Shown piece by piece: positions 35,199-46,029 of a stretch of 64,000 bases of DNA (its first letter is position 1; every line of letters begins with the position of its first letter). The stretch is from NCBI GenBank assembly GCA_951213105.1, contig OX578136.1:153491178-153555177 (forward strand), given 5' to 3'. The translations under genes and the position numbers were made by a program. Under the pieces are notes generated by a model. The model ran no database searches and was not told the origin of the DNA. It worked only from the letters and a program-made list of their open reading frames with translations. The stretch comes from Amaurobius ferox (lineage: Eukaryota > Arthropoda > Arachnida > Araneae > Amaurobiidae).

Positions 35199-35342
35199 GT
35201 CATGGTGGGTGGCCATTTGCACAGCTATGCCCATACATCTTGGAGATCTATATTAGGGTACCAACGCGAAGTTTTTAATCAGAGCGGTGCAAAAGTTTAA
35301 AATCCTTCGCAACAATTTGGTTTGGTATACTATAAAGAGATG
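35199..35342. other. Short unique spacer between family B copies
   Basis: About 145 bp (GGTGGGTGGCCATTTGCACA ...) not seen elsewhere in the window. No feature recognised. Confidence 0.5.
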
Positions 35343-36497
35343 ACTGATCTAGCTCGTTCCATTCATAAGAAAATATACTTTGGGTGATACTTTTGTATTT
35401 GAACGCCAATAGCTATTTATCTATTATAAGAATAACTTATTTCTCCGTCCTTATCGCTTGGCGAGATTTTGGCGACTTTTTATAAAGTTACCAAATTAAC
35501 GAAAATATCGCCAAATTGATAAAAATGACGCTAAATCAATGAAAATTACGTCAATGTAAATTACGATTAATTGACAAAAATTCAATATTTGGGAAAGAAT
35601 ATAAGTATCTACTATAAGAATTAACCTAATTTTCCATCCGTAACGTTTGGCAAAATTTTGGTGACGAATTTATCGGAATATCTCTAACTTTCTGACTTTT
35701 TAATAGTTGCCAATTTGACGAAAATGTCACGCAATTGATAAAAATTTGCCAAATTTATGAAACCGACGCTAAATCAATGAAATGACAACTCATTGAGAAC
35801 TAAAACAACTTAAAATGACAACTCAATATCTTTGAAAGAACATAAGAGTAGACTATAAGAATAACCCATTTCTCCGTCCGTGCCTAACGCTTGGCGAGAA
35901 ATTTAGTGGGATTGCGCCAACTTGGCGACTATATTCAATGTTGTCAATGTGACAAAGATGTCGCCTAATTGATAAAAAGTGATTCCAAATGGGAAGTAAT
36001 GCTTCACAAATTCTGATTTCCGCCATATGACGTGCATACCGTCTAATATATAGGAAATGCTTTTCTCTCCGTTTGTCTGTAACACTTGTTGATGCATTTG
36101 GCGAACTTGGCGAATAATCTGGCGACGTATAGCCAATTTGGCGATATTTCACTCCAGATTGACGAAAATATCGTCAAAATTGCAAAAATGACACCAAATT
36201 AATGAAAATGACTCCTAATTGATTAATTAATTAATAAAATATTTTAATATATGAATTATGTCGCTTTTTGAGGATGCTATCAATATTGATAATTGTTTAT
36301 TTTGAGTTCCGCGAAATATAAGTTAATTGGGTACAGTGAAATAGTTTTACATGTTGTCATCCGGAAAATCGCCGAATGTACAATTCAACGTTCAAAACAT
36401 AGTACCATGGTTCTTATATATTATTTTTTGACTGTAAAAGGAGTAAATTCATTGCATTACATAAGGAAAGTCATGTGCTGCCCACATGAGATATTTT
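35343..36497 (+). repeat. Family B element, truncated at the hairpin end, expanded
   Basis: Begins in mid-element (GATCTAGCTCGTTCCATTCA) and runs to GTCATGTGCTGCCCACATGA GATATTTT. It shares the longer interior of the 33.7-kb copy, including GCCATATGACGTGCATACCG and ATCAATATTGATAATTG, so the two define a long B subfamily. Confidence 0.75.
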
Positions 36498-37560
36498 AGT
36501 TTTGTCTGCATAATTCAAACTAGTTTACGCAAATTATAAAAATCTCTATACTGCTACGTTGATAATGGGATCACGTGTTTGTTGGACGATCATGTTAGAT
36601 GTTTGTGTTCGACACAGTATTGCGAACACTTGATCTAGAATCGTAAGGCTTTGCAGCTTCTGGCTAGAATCATAATAAAAATTGGCTAGATTTCAACTTC
36701 TATAGATAATCTTTATAACAGCACTATAAATTTCAAATTTTTTCCACTAAATGTTCCAAAAAATGGCAAAATCTAGCTATAAAATAGCTAAGTGGGCAAC
36801 ACTGCTACAGTTCTACATAATGTCATGTTTAAGGCGAATATTTTACGGTTTTATGTCTTGAAAATAACTTAAATATTGAAGAATGTATGGATGACTTTGG
36901 AAATAAATAAATAATTAATATATTAACTCAGTTTATCATTACTTTCTGTGATTAACGAATAAACCAGGAATATGATATAAAAATATTTTTACTCTCAGGG
37001 CAATGAATAGACAAATATTTATCTTAAAATTAGTAAAATCTATTCAGCGCATCTATGCATGAATGCAATGTGTGAGACCTCCTTAACAAATAATTCTCTT
37101 ACAAAAGTAGTTCTGATTACGGAATAACCGTACATGTGTCGAAAACCCAGACCGTCCGACTCGTCCTGGGGAATGAGCAGCAATGTGGACGATCGGGAAA
37201 AAACCGTACTTTAAAGAATATTTAAAAGTTTATATATTCTTTATGACAAGCATTTCATTGAAATTCCTCCTAAATTTTGCCTGATTGATACTGACTGACG
37301 TTAGCTGCATTAGGAGCAACAATAGTTGTTACGTAATAAAAGTCGTTACGTAAAGTTGTTACTGATTTCAAAATACACGAAAGAAAAATATGTTTGTGGA
37401 GAGGATATTTTGGTGAAATACTAGAAATATAACTGAATCACAGAGTTGGGCAGAATCTGGATTTGACGAGTATGTATGCTAGTTTCTTGGCATTTGTTTA
37501 ATCGAGGTATCGCTATATTATGTAATAAGTTTTATTGGTGGAAAAAAGCCATACTATATT
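36498..37560. other. Intergenic with two dispersed-repeat fragments
   Basis: The segment 36,590-36,810 (GGCTAGAATCATAATAAAAA ... ATCTAGCTATAAAATAGCTA) resembles 58,390-58,570. The short module at 37,145-37,190 (CCCAGACCGTCCGACTCGTC, then CTGGGGAATGAGCAG) resembles 52,856-52,955. No gene seen. Confidence 0.5.
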
Positions 37561-37589
37561 TTTTCAGAAAAATGTTTCTTGAAACATAT

Positions 37590-38300
37590 GTTTCTTGGGA
37601 TCTGCTATAGATAGAGCTCAGATGATGACTGATTTGAAATTATCGTCGTATTTCGGAGTGATTGGAGGTTCACTATGGATTTCTATTTCCGGTTCTTTTT
37701 TCATTTTCGGCTTAAAAATTGTCATTTTACTTAAAATGTCTATATCTCGAAATTGGCTATAGATATAGCTTAAACTATAACTGATGATATGGATTACGCA
37801 TCAAATTTTAGAAGATGTAGAGTGGTTCACAAAGAATTTATACTTCCGGTTTCTTTTCCACATTTGGTTCAAAAAAGGTTCATTGAAACATCTATTTTAC
37901 AGAATTGGTTATAGATAGAGATAATGACTAATATGGATTCAGCATCAAATTCCGGAGCTGAACGTGGGTTCACTAAGGATATCCACATCCAGTTTTTTTC
38001 CACATTTTCGGTTGAAAAATAATTCTTGAAACTTTATTTCTTAAGATTGGCTATAGGAGATGATAACTGATATGAATTCAGCATTAAATTCGGGAGATGA
38101 TTAAGGGTTTACACAAAGATTTTCACTTCTGTTTTTGTTTTCCCTTATGTTTCTTTGTTTTCCCCTTTCGGTTCAAAAAATTTCCTTGAAAGATCTATTT
38201 TTAAGGATAGAGCTTAGATGATGACTAATATAGATTCAGTGTTGAATTCATAAGGGGGTAACGGGTTTCACTTAGCATTTTTATTTACAGTTTTGCAGAT
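37590..38300. repeat. Diverged ~150-bp tandem repeats
   Basis: About five units, each starting near a GGCTATAGATAGAGC-like motif (37,604; 37,755; 37,909; 38,051; 38,203), then TGATGACTGATATGGATTCA, a CAT.AAATTC.GGAG motif and CACTTCCGGTTTTTTTTCC-like text. The units are strongly diverged, so this is an old local array. No coding potential. Confidence 0.7.
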
Positions 38301-38689
38301 GTTGCTACCGGTTTTCCGGAAAATTCGTATGACTGTACGAAATATGTATTCAAAAGAGAATTAAAATGCTTAATACTTCCATCAAAAATGAAGTGTACAA
38401 ACCATTTGCGATCATATGGAGGTTTCTTCATACATTTCTTGTTTTTTTGTTATTATATCTTTGTTTGTTATATAAAATGTGTTCTCCCATAGATTCCTTT
38501 ATTTTTACTTTATTAACTTACTTTATTAAGTTAAAGGGTTCAAAGGGTGCAGTCTTTTAAGTCATACTTTTTTAATACATTCTAATCCGTTTAAAGATCC
38601 AATGTTTCTATTTAACAAATAACAAGGTTTGTTTATTTCCAATAAAATGTATAGACAAATGTTACTTCGCATTGAAAATTCAATCCAGT

Positions 38690-38920
38690 CCAATACCCAG
38701 CAGTGTTTCATTTTTTAAAATATATTTTGTATTTTGAATGTACTTTAAAAATACACGTGTTTTGCATTTTAAATATACATGCATTTTGTATTTTGAATGT
38801 ATTTTGAAAATACATGTATTTTGTATGTGGAATTTTTTAATTCGAAAAGTATTTTGTATTAAGCTCTAATACCTATGTATTTTGTATCGAAAATACATTA
38901 TCAATGTATTTTGCTCAACT
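38690..38920. repeat. Low-complexity TTTTGTAT/AATACA tract
   Basis: Short irregular repeats of TATTTTGTATTTTGAATGTA and AAATACATGTATTTTG with inverted symmetry (AAAATACATGTATTTT). It could be a decayed MITE or satellite; no TIR pair could be drawn. Confidence 0.5.
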
Positions 38921-39280
38921 ATGATCAGTAATTAGAATTGTTCTTCCATTGCAGATAAGAGAATCCATGGCTTTGTTTCAGGTTTATTCGTCAACACAAT
39001 TTGCAATGGAAGCAATGCACTACAATTTTACGAACCTCTACGCCCTACCACGTTCTTCAAATTTCTTTAAAATTGAGCTGTGAGTATGAATTGTTCTGTA
39101 TTATGTGAGTATGAATCGGTAGTTGTTGATATTCTATTAATTCACTTTGTTTACTTACACAGTTTGTACATTTATTTATTCTTAGTTCTTATTAATTATT
39201 TATTAGTTCTATTCACTTCAATAAAAAGACATGAACACGATATACTACGACTTCCTCAAATAACTACAATAAAACTGTAC

Positions 39281-39286
39281 TTTATT
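39281..39286 (-). promoter_or_regulatory. Polyadenylation signal AATAAA
   Basis: AATAAA on the minus strand, about 90 bases past the stop codon of the 39.4-kb gene, in a suitable place for its 3' end processing. Confidence 0.6.
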
Positions 39287-39376
39287 TACAACATTGAAAA
39301 TCTGTACAATATTCTACAGTTGATGCTAATGAAGCATGATTGGCATGACATGTTTACACTCGGTAACGTTGTTGTA

Positions 39377-39643
39377 TTACCACCCGTGTCCTCCAACATG
39401 ATACGGTATATACTGCACATGGTGGTGGTGTCCTCCTCCACCGTGGTGTTGAGACAACAGTTTTGCGAGGATGCCAGCTGCCAAGAGTGCCTCCACGCCA
39501 CTAGAACCTCCACCACCGTGCTTTCCGCCACCGCCTCCTCCTAATAGACCACTCATCATGTGGTGTCCACCCTCTACTAGGATGAGTGAAGAACTGAGTA
39601 GCATGCAAAGAAAGAAGCACACAGTTTTCTGCGAGAATGCCAT
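39377..39643 (-). CDS. Small secreted Gly/His-rich peptide
   Basis: Predicted 88-residue precursor. Residues 1-25 (MAFSQKTVCFFLCMLLSSSL, then ILVEG) form a good signal peptide: a hydrophobic core with Val and Gly at -3/-1 before GHHMM. The mature part has a Gly run (35-46, with one Lys-His), a short amphipathic helix candidate EALLAAGILAKLLSQHH (51-67), a Gly4-His4 cluster (68-75) and a Tyr/His/Gly tail ending GHGW. There are no cysteines in the mature part. The start is chosen at 39,643: on the minus strand a pyrimidine-rich stretch ending TTCCAG (CAG at 39,656-39,658) lies just upstream, so the open bases before this ATG look like intron plus a few 5' UTR bases, with an upstream non-coding exon. 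Gly/His-rich small secreted peptides are common in arthropods (cuticle, haemolymph antimicrobial and gland products). No specific family name is justified. The function is unknown; metal binding is plausible from the histidines. Confidence 0.75.
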   Translation of the reverse strand: MAFSQKTVCFFLCMLLSSSLILVEGGHHMMSGLLGGGGGGKHGGGGSSGVEALLAAGILAKLLSQHHGGGGHHHHVQYIPYHVGGHGW

Positions 39644-39653
39644 TGCGATGATA

Positions 39654-39680
39654 TTCTGGAACACAAAAGGTTTATTAAAT
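39654..39680 (-). promoter_or_regulatory. Probable 3' splice site before the peptide gene's coding exon
   Basis: The minus strand reads a T-rich stretch, CCTTTTGTGTTCCAG, then AATATCATCGCA and the ATG. This fits an acceptor with the coding exon starting at 39,655. The matching donor and first exon are not identified. Confidence 0.5.
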
Positions 39681-39725
39681 AAACATTGTAAAAATATAGT
39701 TTTGATTTCTTTAAACTACTTTTGA

Positions 39726-40830
39726 CTTCTTTAAAATATAGTCCTGACTTCTTTAGACATTGTCTTCATGGTGGCAAATGTGATTGCAAGTGAAATGCAT
39801 ATCACAAAATGCAAAGATAGTTGATTATTCATGGATGTTATTAATAATGAAAAGAGCACATGTTCGGTACATGCTCTTTGCTGTTGTCGAATTTCTTAAG
39901 ATACACCGTGTTAGATAATAAATTTTTATAAAATTTGTTTGGCCAATAGTTGAAGTTATAATCAGATAAAGTACGGAAGATAATGTTAGAAACAATGTAA
40001 TGTTATCAACAAAAATATATATTCGATTTCCTTAGTAGTCCGCAGCGACATATTCAGAGGTAGGTCGAAATCGAAGGTGAGCTGCGAAAATTTTAATAAC
40101 TTAAAGTTTTAAAAAATTAATTCCATTCCATTTGTTTTGAGATTGCTGTTGTGAACTAATGGGTAAGTATTTTATTATTTTTATTCTTCTTTTTTCAAAC
40201 TTTAAATTTTTGTTTTCTTCTTTTTACAAACTTTAAATTTTTGTCATTCTATAGTTTTAAACATTTTTACCAACTGATTTCAAACATTTTTCATAATTTA
40301 ATTAACTGCTAGTTTTCCTCCTGTCATAACCCCCATTGACCAAACAATATCTTCCATCATCCATCCCCATTCGTTCGTCTAGCCCACCTCTTTTCTAGAT
40401 TCGGCTACGCCTATAGTCCAAGTTAATTCCAAATGCGAAATATGAGGAAGCTTTGTGAGATTAAAAGCAAAATAGAATAAGATGGCTTGTAGATGGCGCC
40501 GAATTGAGTGTGATATTTCAGATAAATTGGCGTTAAGAAACATGCTACATAAGATTTTTCACGTTTAAGTCATTTAGATAAGTCGTCGTAGAAAATCCCT
40601 TACATAGAACTTTCATAACTATGGTTATGAATTATAGTTATGAAAGTTCTATGTACGAATCTGTTATGAAAGTTCTATGTACGGGATCTGTTATGAAGGA
40701 TCTATTCCGATATCACGATCTGTCAATTCCTCACAGTAAATCTAACGTGACTGCTTCCCTCCTGTCGGCGGCACTATGGTTAGGTACTGCAACTTTACAA
40801 ACCATTACAGTACATGACAAAAACCACCAC
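39726..40830. other. Intergenic, likely upstream region of the peptide gene
   Basis: The first exon and promoter of the minus-strand peptide gene are expected here or further right, but I could not place them. A short direct/inverted repeat GTTATGAAAGTTCTATGTAC occurs at 40,610-40,685. No other gene seen. Confidence 0.4.
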
Positions 40831-40831
40831 A

Positions 40832-41165
40832 GGGGGGGGGCAGCCCAGTGGCTAGCGTATGGGGGTTACACTCGGAAAAGCCGAGTACTATTGCAGGCTC
40901 TGCCCAAACTGTCCCCGTGTTCATTCGGAGTACTGACACATTAAATATGTGGGTTTGTAAGTCCTTATGAAAGGTTGGTGGTAGAGGAGGAAGAAGTTGC
41001 CTGTGAATGACCCTTTACTGCCCCGGACGTCCAAACAGATATTTTACACTTTCGGGTAGCCGGCCACACAGAAAGCTACCATAAGCCTTTAGGTTGGTCG
41101 TGTGGTCTGGGCTTTCTACACTTTCGGGTAGGTCGGACTGTCTGGGTCGAAGAAGTAGAAAGTCT
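40832..41165 (+). repeat. tRNA-derived SINE, family 1, with duplicated 3' module
   Basis: Starts GGCAGCCCAGTGGCTAGCGT (A-box region) with a decayed B box (GAGTACTATTGCAGG). The body has TCATTCGGAGTACTGACACA and TTAAATATGTGGGT. The 3' end has two versions of the tail module: TTTCGGGTAGCCGGCCACAC ... GTGTGGTCTGGGCTTTCT and then TTTCGGGTAGGTCGGACTGT CTGGGTCGAAGAAG. The first forms a hairpin with itself (GGCCACAC/GTGTGGTC-like). Confidence 0.8.
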
Positions 41166-41209
41166 ACCACATAGCCGGTGTCAAATTTCCAGAAGATCGA
41201 TATCTTAGG

Positions 41210-41475
41210 GCCAAATTAGCGAGGTGGTTAAGGAGTTGGGATCCTAAGCGACAAATCGGTTCGAGACCTGTCGATCTGTCTCTGTGTCTAAGCGGAGTTT
41301 GGGCACGTTAATTGTGTAAGCCTGGAAATCCACCCGAGAGTTGATGGGTTGGGGCAAGGATTGTACAGGTCCTGGGGTTGCCACACCTATTAAGTTCCGG
41401 TCTACATTGGGTGATACTGTCCCTGGCGTCCAAAGAGTTTCAGCACCTTCGGGTAGGACCACTAGCTGATCATAG
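41210..41475 (+). repeat. SINE with family 1 body but a different tRNA-like head
   Basis: The head reads TTAGCGAGGTGGTTAAGGAG with a B box GGTTCGAGACC, unlike the GCCCAGTGGTTAGCGCGCGG head of the neighbours. The body keeps GTGTCTAAGCGGAGTTTGGG, TTAATTGTGTAAGCCTGGAA, TAAGTTCCGGTCTACATTGG and CACCTTCGGGTAGGACC. Confidence 0.75.
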
Positions 41476-42826
41476 AGGCAGGGGATTCAGCCTCCCACAA
41501 AATGAAGTCGTCCATACAAGATAAAATAACGTTTTTACCTATATTGTACCTATATATGTATATTTTACCTATGTACGAGATAAAAAAATCTTAGCCCCCT
41601 CGCCCCCCTAAAAAAATGAAATATTTTTTTTTTATCTGCCACAGAGTAAGTTGAACGGTCTGAGAAGGGGGAGAAAAAGACGATGGAGCTCATATTTCAT
41701 ATTGTATGGCTGACTTTGTCAGTCATCACAGAGTTTCACAAAATTGAAGCACATAATGATTTTCTTTTATACCTATGTAGTCATCGCAGATTCAATGCTG
41801 AAGAACGCCAAAAAGAGAAAACTAGGTCCATAGAAGTTAAGCAACTTAGGATCGTGATTCAAAGTTTTGAAAACACGTGTTGACGGGTTCGATAACTATT
41901 AACTTCATTTAGATTTAAAAAAACATGTTTTGTTGGTGTCATAACTTTGCAAACATCAAATTGAATATCAATCTTTAAATGACGCGCTGGCCTGTTTTAT
42001 ATTTATTTCCAAAAAACTTCAGTTCCTTTTCTAAGTTAAAATAAATTTCAAACTAGTTTTTAATTAAATCTTCCCATTCTGGCGAGGTTTTCATGTATTC
42101 ATACGATCTTTATATTTTATTCCAGCTTGAAATGATATTATACAATAGGTTTTCAATACAGTAGTGCTGCCATCTACATTCTGTTAGGTTACATAATAAA
42201 TGTTTCTGATATACTTCACTAGATGGCTACAGTGATATTATCAGAATAGAATCTTAGATTATAAATGCATATCTTTACAGAAAAGCAATTGCATATTCAA
42301 GCCGAAAAGCAGCAGAACGCATTTCGGAACTTTTTCTAAATGTTAAAATAGAAAATCATTAAATGTATACAACTCTTGAAACAAATGAATGGTTATTTGA
42401 AATTGGTCTCTGATAGGGAGAAAATGAAATAAAATCTCTGTGTAAATGATTCAATTTATCTTACGCAAAATGCTTGAATGCCAAAAAGATTATTTAGGTA
42501 ATGATGGCTGAAGTGATCCAGCAGATTTTGGAACATTTAAAAACGTATTCCAAAATTATAGCTCGCAGTTCCGAGCGCGACTTCAGCAGTATAAATTGAA
42601 TATCAACTGAAAAAAAAATTCGGTATACTTGTCGAACGTGTGACAAATTTGTTGTTTATTAAACTACATGGTTTACCTTTAGAATTATGGAATTCAAATT
42701 ATTTGTGTCCGAACTTTGTTCAACAGCAGAAAGATAAGACTTCAACGAAAAGGGCAGTTACACAAGAATACGTAATAGATCTTGTATGGGAATTTCTGAT
42801 TCTTCTTAACAGTACTTTTTAAATTA
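41476..42826. other. Intergenic, no gene seen
   Basis: AT-rich. Frames at 41,683-41,883 and 42,640-42,822 have no recognisable domain or gene context. Confidence 0.5.
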
Positions 42827-43776
42827 TTACTTTCCTTATATACATAATGTATAATGAAAGTATTGTGACGGGGTCGAAAATTCGAATTCGAGTTTTCGAC
42901 GGGAGAGCACGTTTCAAGCATCCCTGATCACGAATCAAACACTTTTGAAGTAATGTCTGTGTGTGTGTGTGTGTGTGTGAAAGTATGTGTGTGTGTGTCA
43001 GTAAGTTTGTGTAGATGATAACTGACGAACGAATGGACCGATTCGAACGAAATTTGGTACAAAATAACTATCCGTAAACACTGGAAGCTTATTGTTTTTA
43101 TACGAAATCAAAATGTTCAGAACCCCCCTAAATTTTCGGGTGAAATTTTGAAAAAATCGTCAAAAAATCAAAATCGCTAATAAAGTTCCCAAATAGACAT
43201 TTCTTATGTAATTTTTCATTAGAAAACGATTGACATAAGTTTTAGAACGATAACATGAACCGTTCTCGAGATATTGCACATTTTTCAAAAAAATTATCAA
43301 AAAGTCATATAAAATTTAAAAAAAAAGATATTTCCTATTGAGAAACATGTTCACTTTTCATATGTAATACGATGCGATAAATTTGGTGACATCATTCTCG
43401 TGGATCTAGCTGGTTCCATTCATGAAAAAAGATACTTTGAGTAATACTTTTGTATTTGAACGCCAATAGCCATTTATCTGCTGTAAGAATAACTTATTTC
43501 TTCGTCCATAACGCTTGGCGAGATTTTGGCGACGAATTTGGTGGAATATCTCAAACTTGGCGACTTTTTTAAATTTTGCTAAATTAAAGAAAAACTCGTC
43601 AAATGGATAAAAATGACGCTAAATCAATGAAAATGACTACTCATTGACGGAATTCAATATCTTGGAAAGAATATAAATATCTACTATAAAACTAATCTAT
43701 TTTTTTTTACTGTACAAGTAGTAAATTCATTGTATTATATAAGGAAAGTCATGTGCTGCCCACATCAGATTTTTTT
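42827..43776 (+). repeat. Family B element, full length
   Basis: Hairpin end TTACTTTCCTTATATACATA with TATAATGAAAGT, GT microsatellite at 42,957-42,998, and end AGGAAAGTCATGTGCTGCCC ACATCAGATTTTTTTT. Collinear with the 32.7-kb copy. Confidence 0.9.
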
Positions 43777-44374
43777 TATTTCTGCTTTCGGGTTTTTTTC
43801 ACCTATCTTTGTATTTTACTTTTAAAATTTTTATATAATGGTTATAAATAAATAGTAAACAAATATTATAATATTTGACTTAAGTTATGAAAAGTTAGAA
43901 TTATTAAGTTTTGAAAACGAGAAAAGCGTAGGTATTTATTTTTAATTAATTGACGAGCACTCTTCTACCATTTCTTTTAGAAATACACCACTAAGGTAGG
44001 AAAGGATTTCTATATTGGTAGACAATAGGGAGATGTTATTCTTTATGATTTGATGTTATACAGAGAGAAATAATGCCAAAATTATACGGTTTTTATATGA
44101 AAATAAAATTTCATAGTGCTTTATATCATAGAATTGAAAGTTGTTAAAATTATAATTTATAGCTATCAGGATTTGAAACATCAAATTGTCAAATATATAT
44201 ATATATATATTTATATATATTAAACGCAAGAGCGTTCTGCTAAACCTTTAACAGTCCCTTCTGCACGATATTTTATTTGCGGGTTCTTAAATAAATTGTC
44301 CGTCGGAGGAATTTAACTAGCTCCCGTTGTTTCTCTAAAGTAAGACGAGAAGAGGAAGAACAGCTGGTACGCTT
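43777..44374. other. Intergenic, no gene seen
   Basis: AT-rich, with a short TA tract near 44,193-44,222. No gene or repeat family recognised. Confidence 0.5.
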
Positions 44375-44378
44375 TTAA

Positions 44379-44533
44379 CCTTTTGCTTACAGGTGAGACA
44401 GCGTCTATCCCAAACGAATGGACGCCAATGCCTGCAAAGGGGGATCGAACTGTTTGGGATAGGGTATGTCAAATACCTGTCTTTTTGGGAGGTTCTTTTT
44501 GGGATGGACGCTGTCCCACCCGTAAGCAAAAGG
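44379..44533. mobile_element. TTAA MITE, 155 bp, second copy
   Basis: The terminal inverted repeats CCTTTTGCTTACAGGTGAGA and the inverse (ends GTAAGCAAAAGG) are flanked by intact TTAA on both sides (44,375-44,378 and 44,534-44,537). It shares the interior motifs GGGATAGGGTATGTCAAATA and GTCTTTTTGGGAGGTT with the 6.5-kb copy but lacks its central ~85 bp. Short frames on both strands are by-products. Confidence 0.85.
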
Positions 44534-44589
44534 TTAAGAAGCATGTCATGAAATTCCCATGCACCGAACTGAGGGAGCGACTGGGACGG

Positions 44590-45545
44590 TAATGTATAAA
44601 AATCATCGAACACTTCCACTGCAGCTGAAATCTTAGTTTTGGTGTCATTCGATCCGTCTCAGCTTCAATAACCAACAGGAAAGTCATAAATTTCAAACAT
44701 TCCATTTAGGGGTGACGTATAGAAATAATGATTTAAAACTTCAAAACCACTTTTCAAAATGAACAGGCATTTCCACTTGAGTTAGAATCTCGGTTTTAGT
44801 TTCATTCGATCCGTCTGAGATCAATGAAATAATCGAAAATTCCAAGGGAATTTTTTTTTTTTTAATAAAATGGTGAACCATTTCATTTGTAAGAATAAAT
44901 TTGAAACGGTTTTTGATATTCAAAACTTTTATTAAGAGTATAGGTGTCACATTGAGTGGTGACCAGCCATTGACAAGGCTCGAAGCGCGAGTGCAATCGC
45001 TAGTTTAGAGATATGCTGTGGATGTATAAGTAAGCATATTGCACATAGGGATTGCAGTACCGGACGTTTTTTTGCAATCCCGGAATCTTAGGTTTAAGAA
45101 TTTTTAAATCCCAAGATTCTACGAGATTGGGAATTTAATTTTATTTTGTTTCACAAAAATTATATTTATTTCACAGAAATTATACTTTACCATCTTACAT
45201 ATTAATAAAATATATAACGAAAGTTTCATATAAAAACCTTTCGTAATTTTTTTTTATTTATTTAATGATTTTATAAAAAAATAGAAATTTCCTTTTGTAA
45301 TTTTTCGCGTTTGTACCGACCATGCTCATAAAAAACTTTCAACGATAGTTAACTGTTTAAAGTATTATATTTTAAATTAAGTAATGAATGTATATGAAAA
45401 TATCTGGTTATTTTACATTAAAGGCGTATTACTTTGACATATAGCAGAAAATAAAACTGGCTCATATTGAACTAATTATCAATAAAATTTACATATAAAA
45501 TTTTATAAGATAAAAGACGAATTTGCCTTATCAAATTTTATAGCA

Positions 45546-45551
<6 letters not shown>
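44590..45551. other. Intergenic with a ~155-bp diverged duplication
   Basis: Segments near 44,610-44,700 and 44,768-44,860 share CACTTCCACT/CATTTCCACT, GAATCTCGGTTTTAGT-like text and CATTCGATCCGTCTSAG. A short inverted motif GGGATTGCA ... TGCAATCCCGG lies at 45,050-45,088. No gene seen. Confidence 0.5.

Positions 45552-45636
<85 letters not shown>
45552..45636. repeat. (TA)n microsatellite
   Basis: Uninterrupted TA run of about 80 bp after a run of A. Confidence 0.95.
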
Positions 45637-45638
<2 letters not shown>

Positions 45639-45881
45639 AAGATACAAAGTTTTATTTTTGACTCATGGAAATTATTCAATGTAATTCTTGCTGATAAAAA
45701 ATGATTTTATGGCATTTTAAATCTATTTCATCCGATTTTGCATTCAGTCTGTATATTCACACGATTATCAAATATGGCTTAGAACCAATTTCTATTGAAT
45801 AAATAAAGCACACGTTTTCGCACAATCAATAATGAACTGGATCACATCGATATATATAGCCCAATTTAAGATAAGCAAGTA

Positions 45882-45919
45882 TACGTACGTTTCGGAAATC
45901 ATTAGATTTCCCTCTTCAG
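45882..45919 (-). ncRNA. Hammerhead-ribozyme-like core
   Basis: On the minus strand: CTGAAGA, then a 7-bp stem GGAAATC/GATTTCC with a TAAT loop, then GAAAC and the self-complementary ACGTACGT. This matches the hammerhead consensus CUGANGA - stem II - GAAA - short stem III. Penelope-like retroelements are known to carry such minimal hammerheads in their terminal repeats. Stem I could not be drawn convincingly, so activity is uncertain. Confidence 0.45.
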
Positions 45920-46029
45920 TTCAATGAGTCTGAATTGACCTGAACGCTTAAATAAGCGCAAAATTAAACCGGACAAGTAGAAACTAGTTAAACAGAGCCC
46001 AATATAGTAGCGCCACCTAATATGACTAA

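Noticed and set aside
45050..45088. GGGATTGCA...TGCAATCCC inverted motif as a transposon end
   Set aside because: Too short, and no partner end or target duplication was found in the window.
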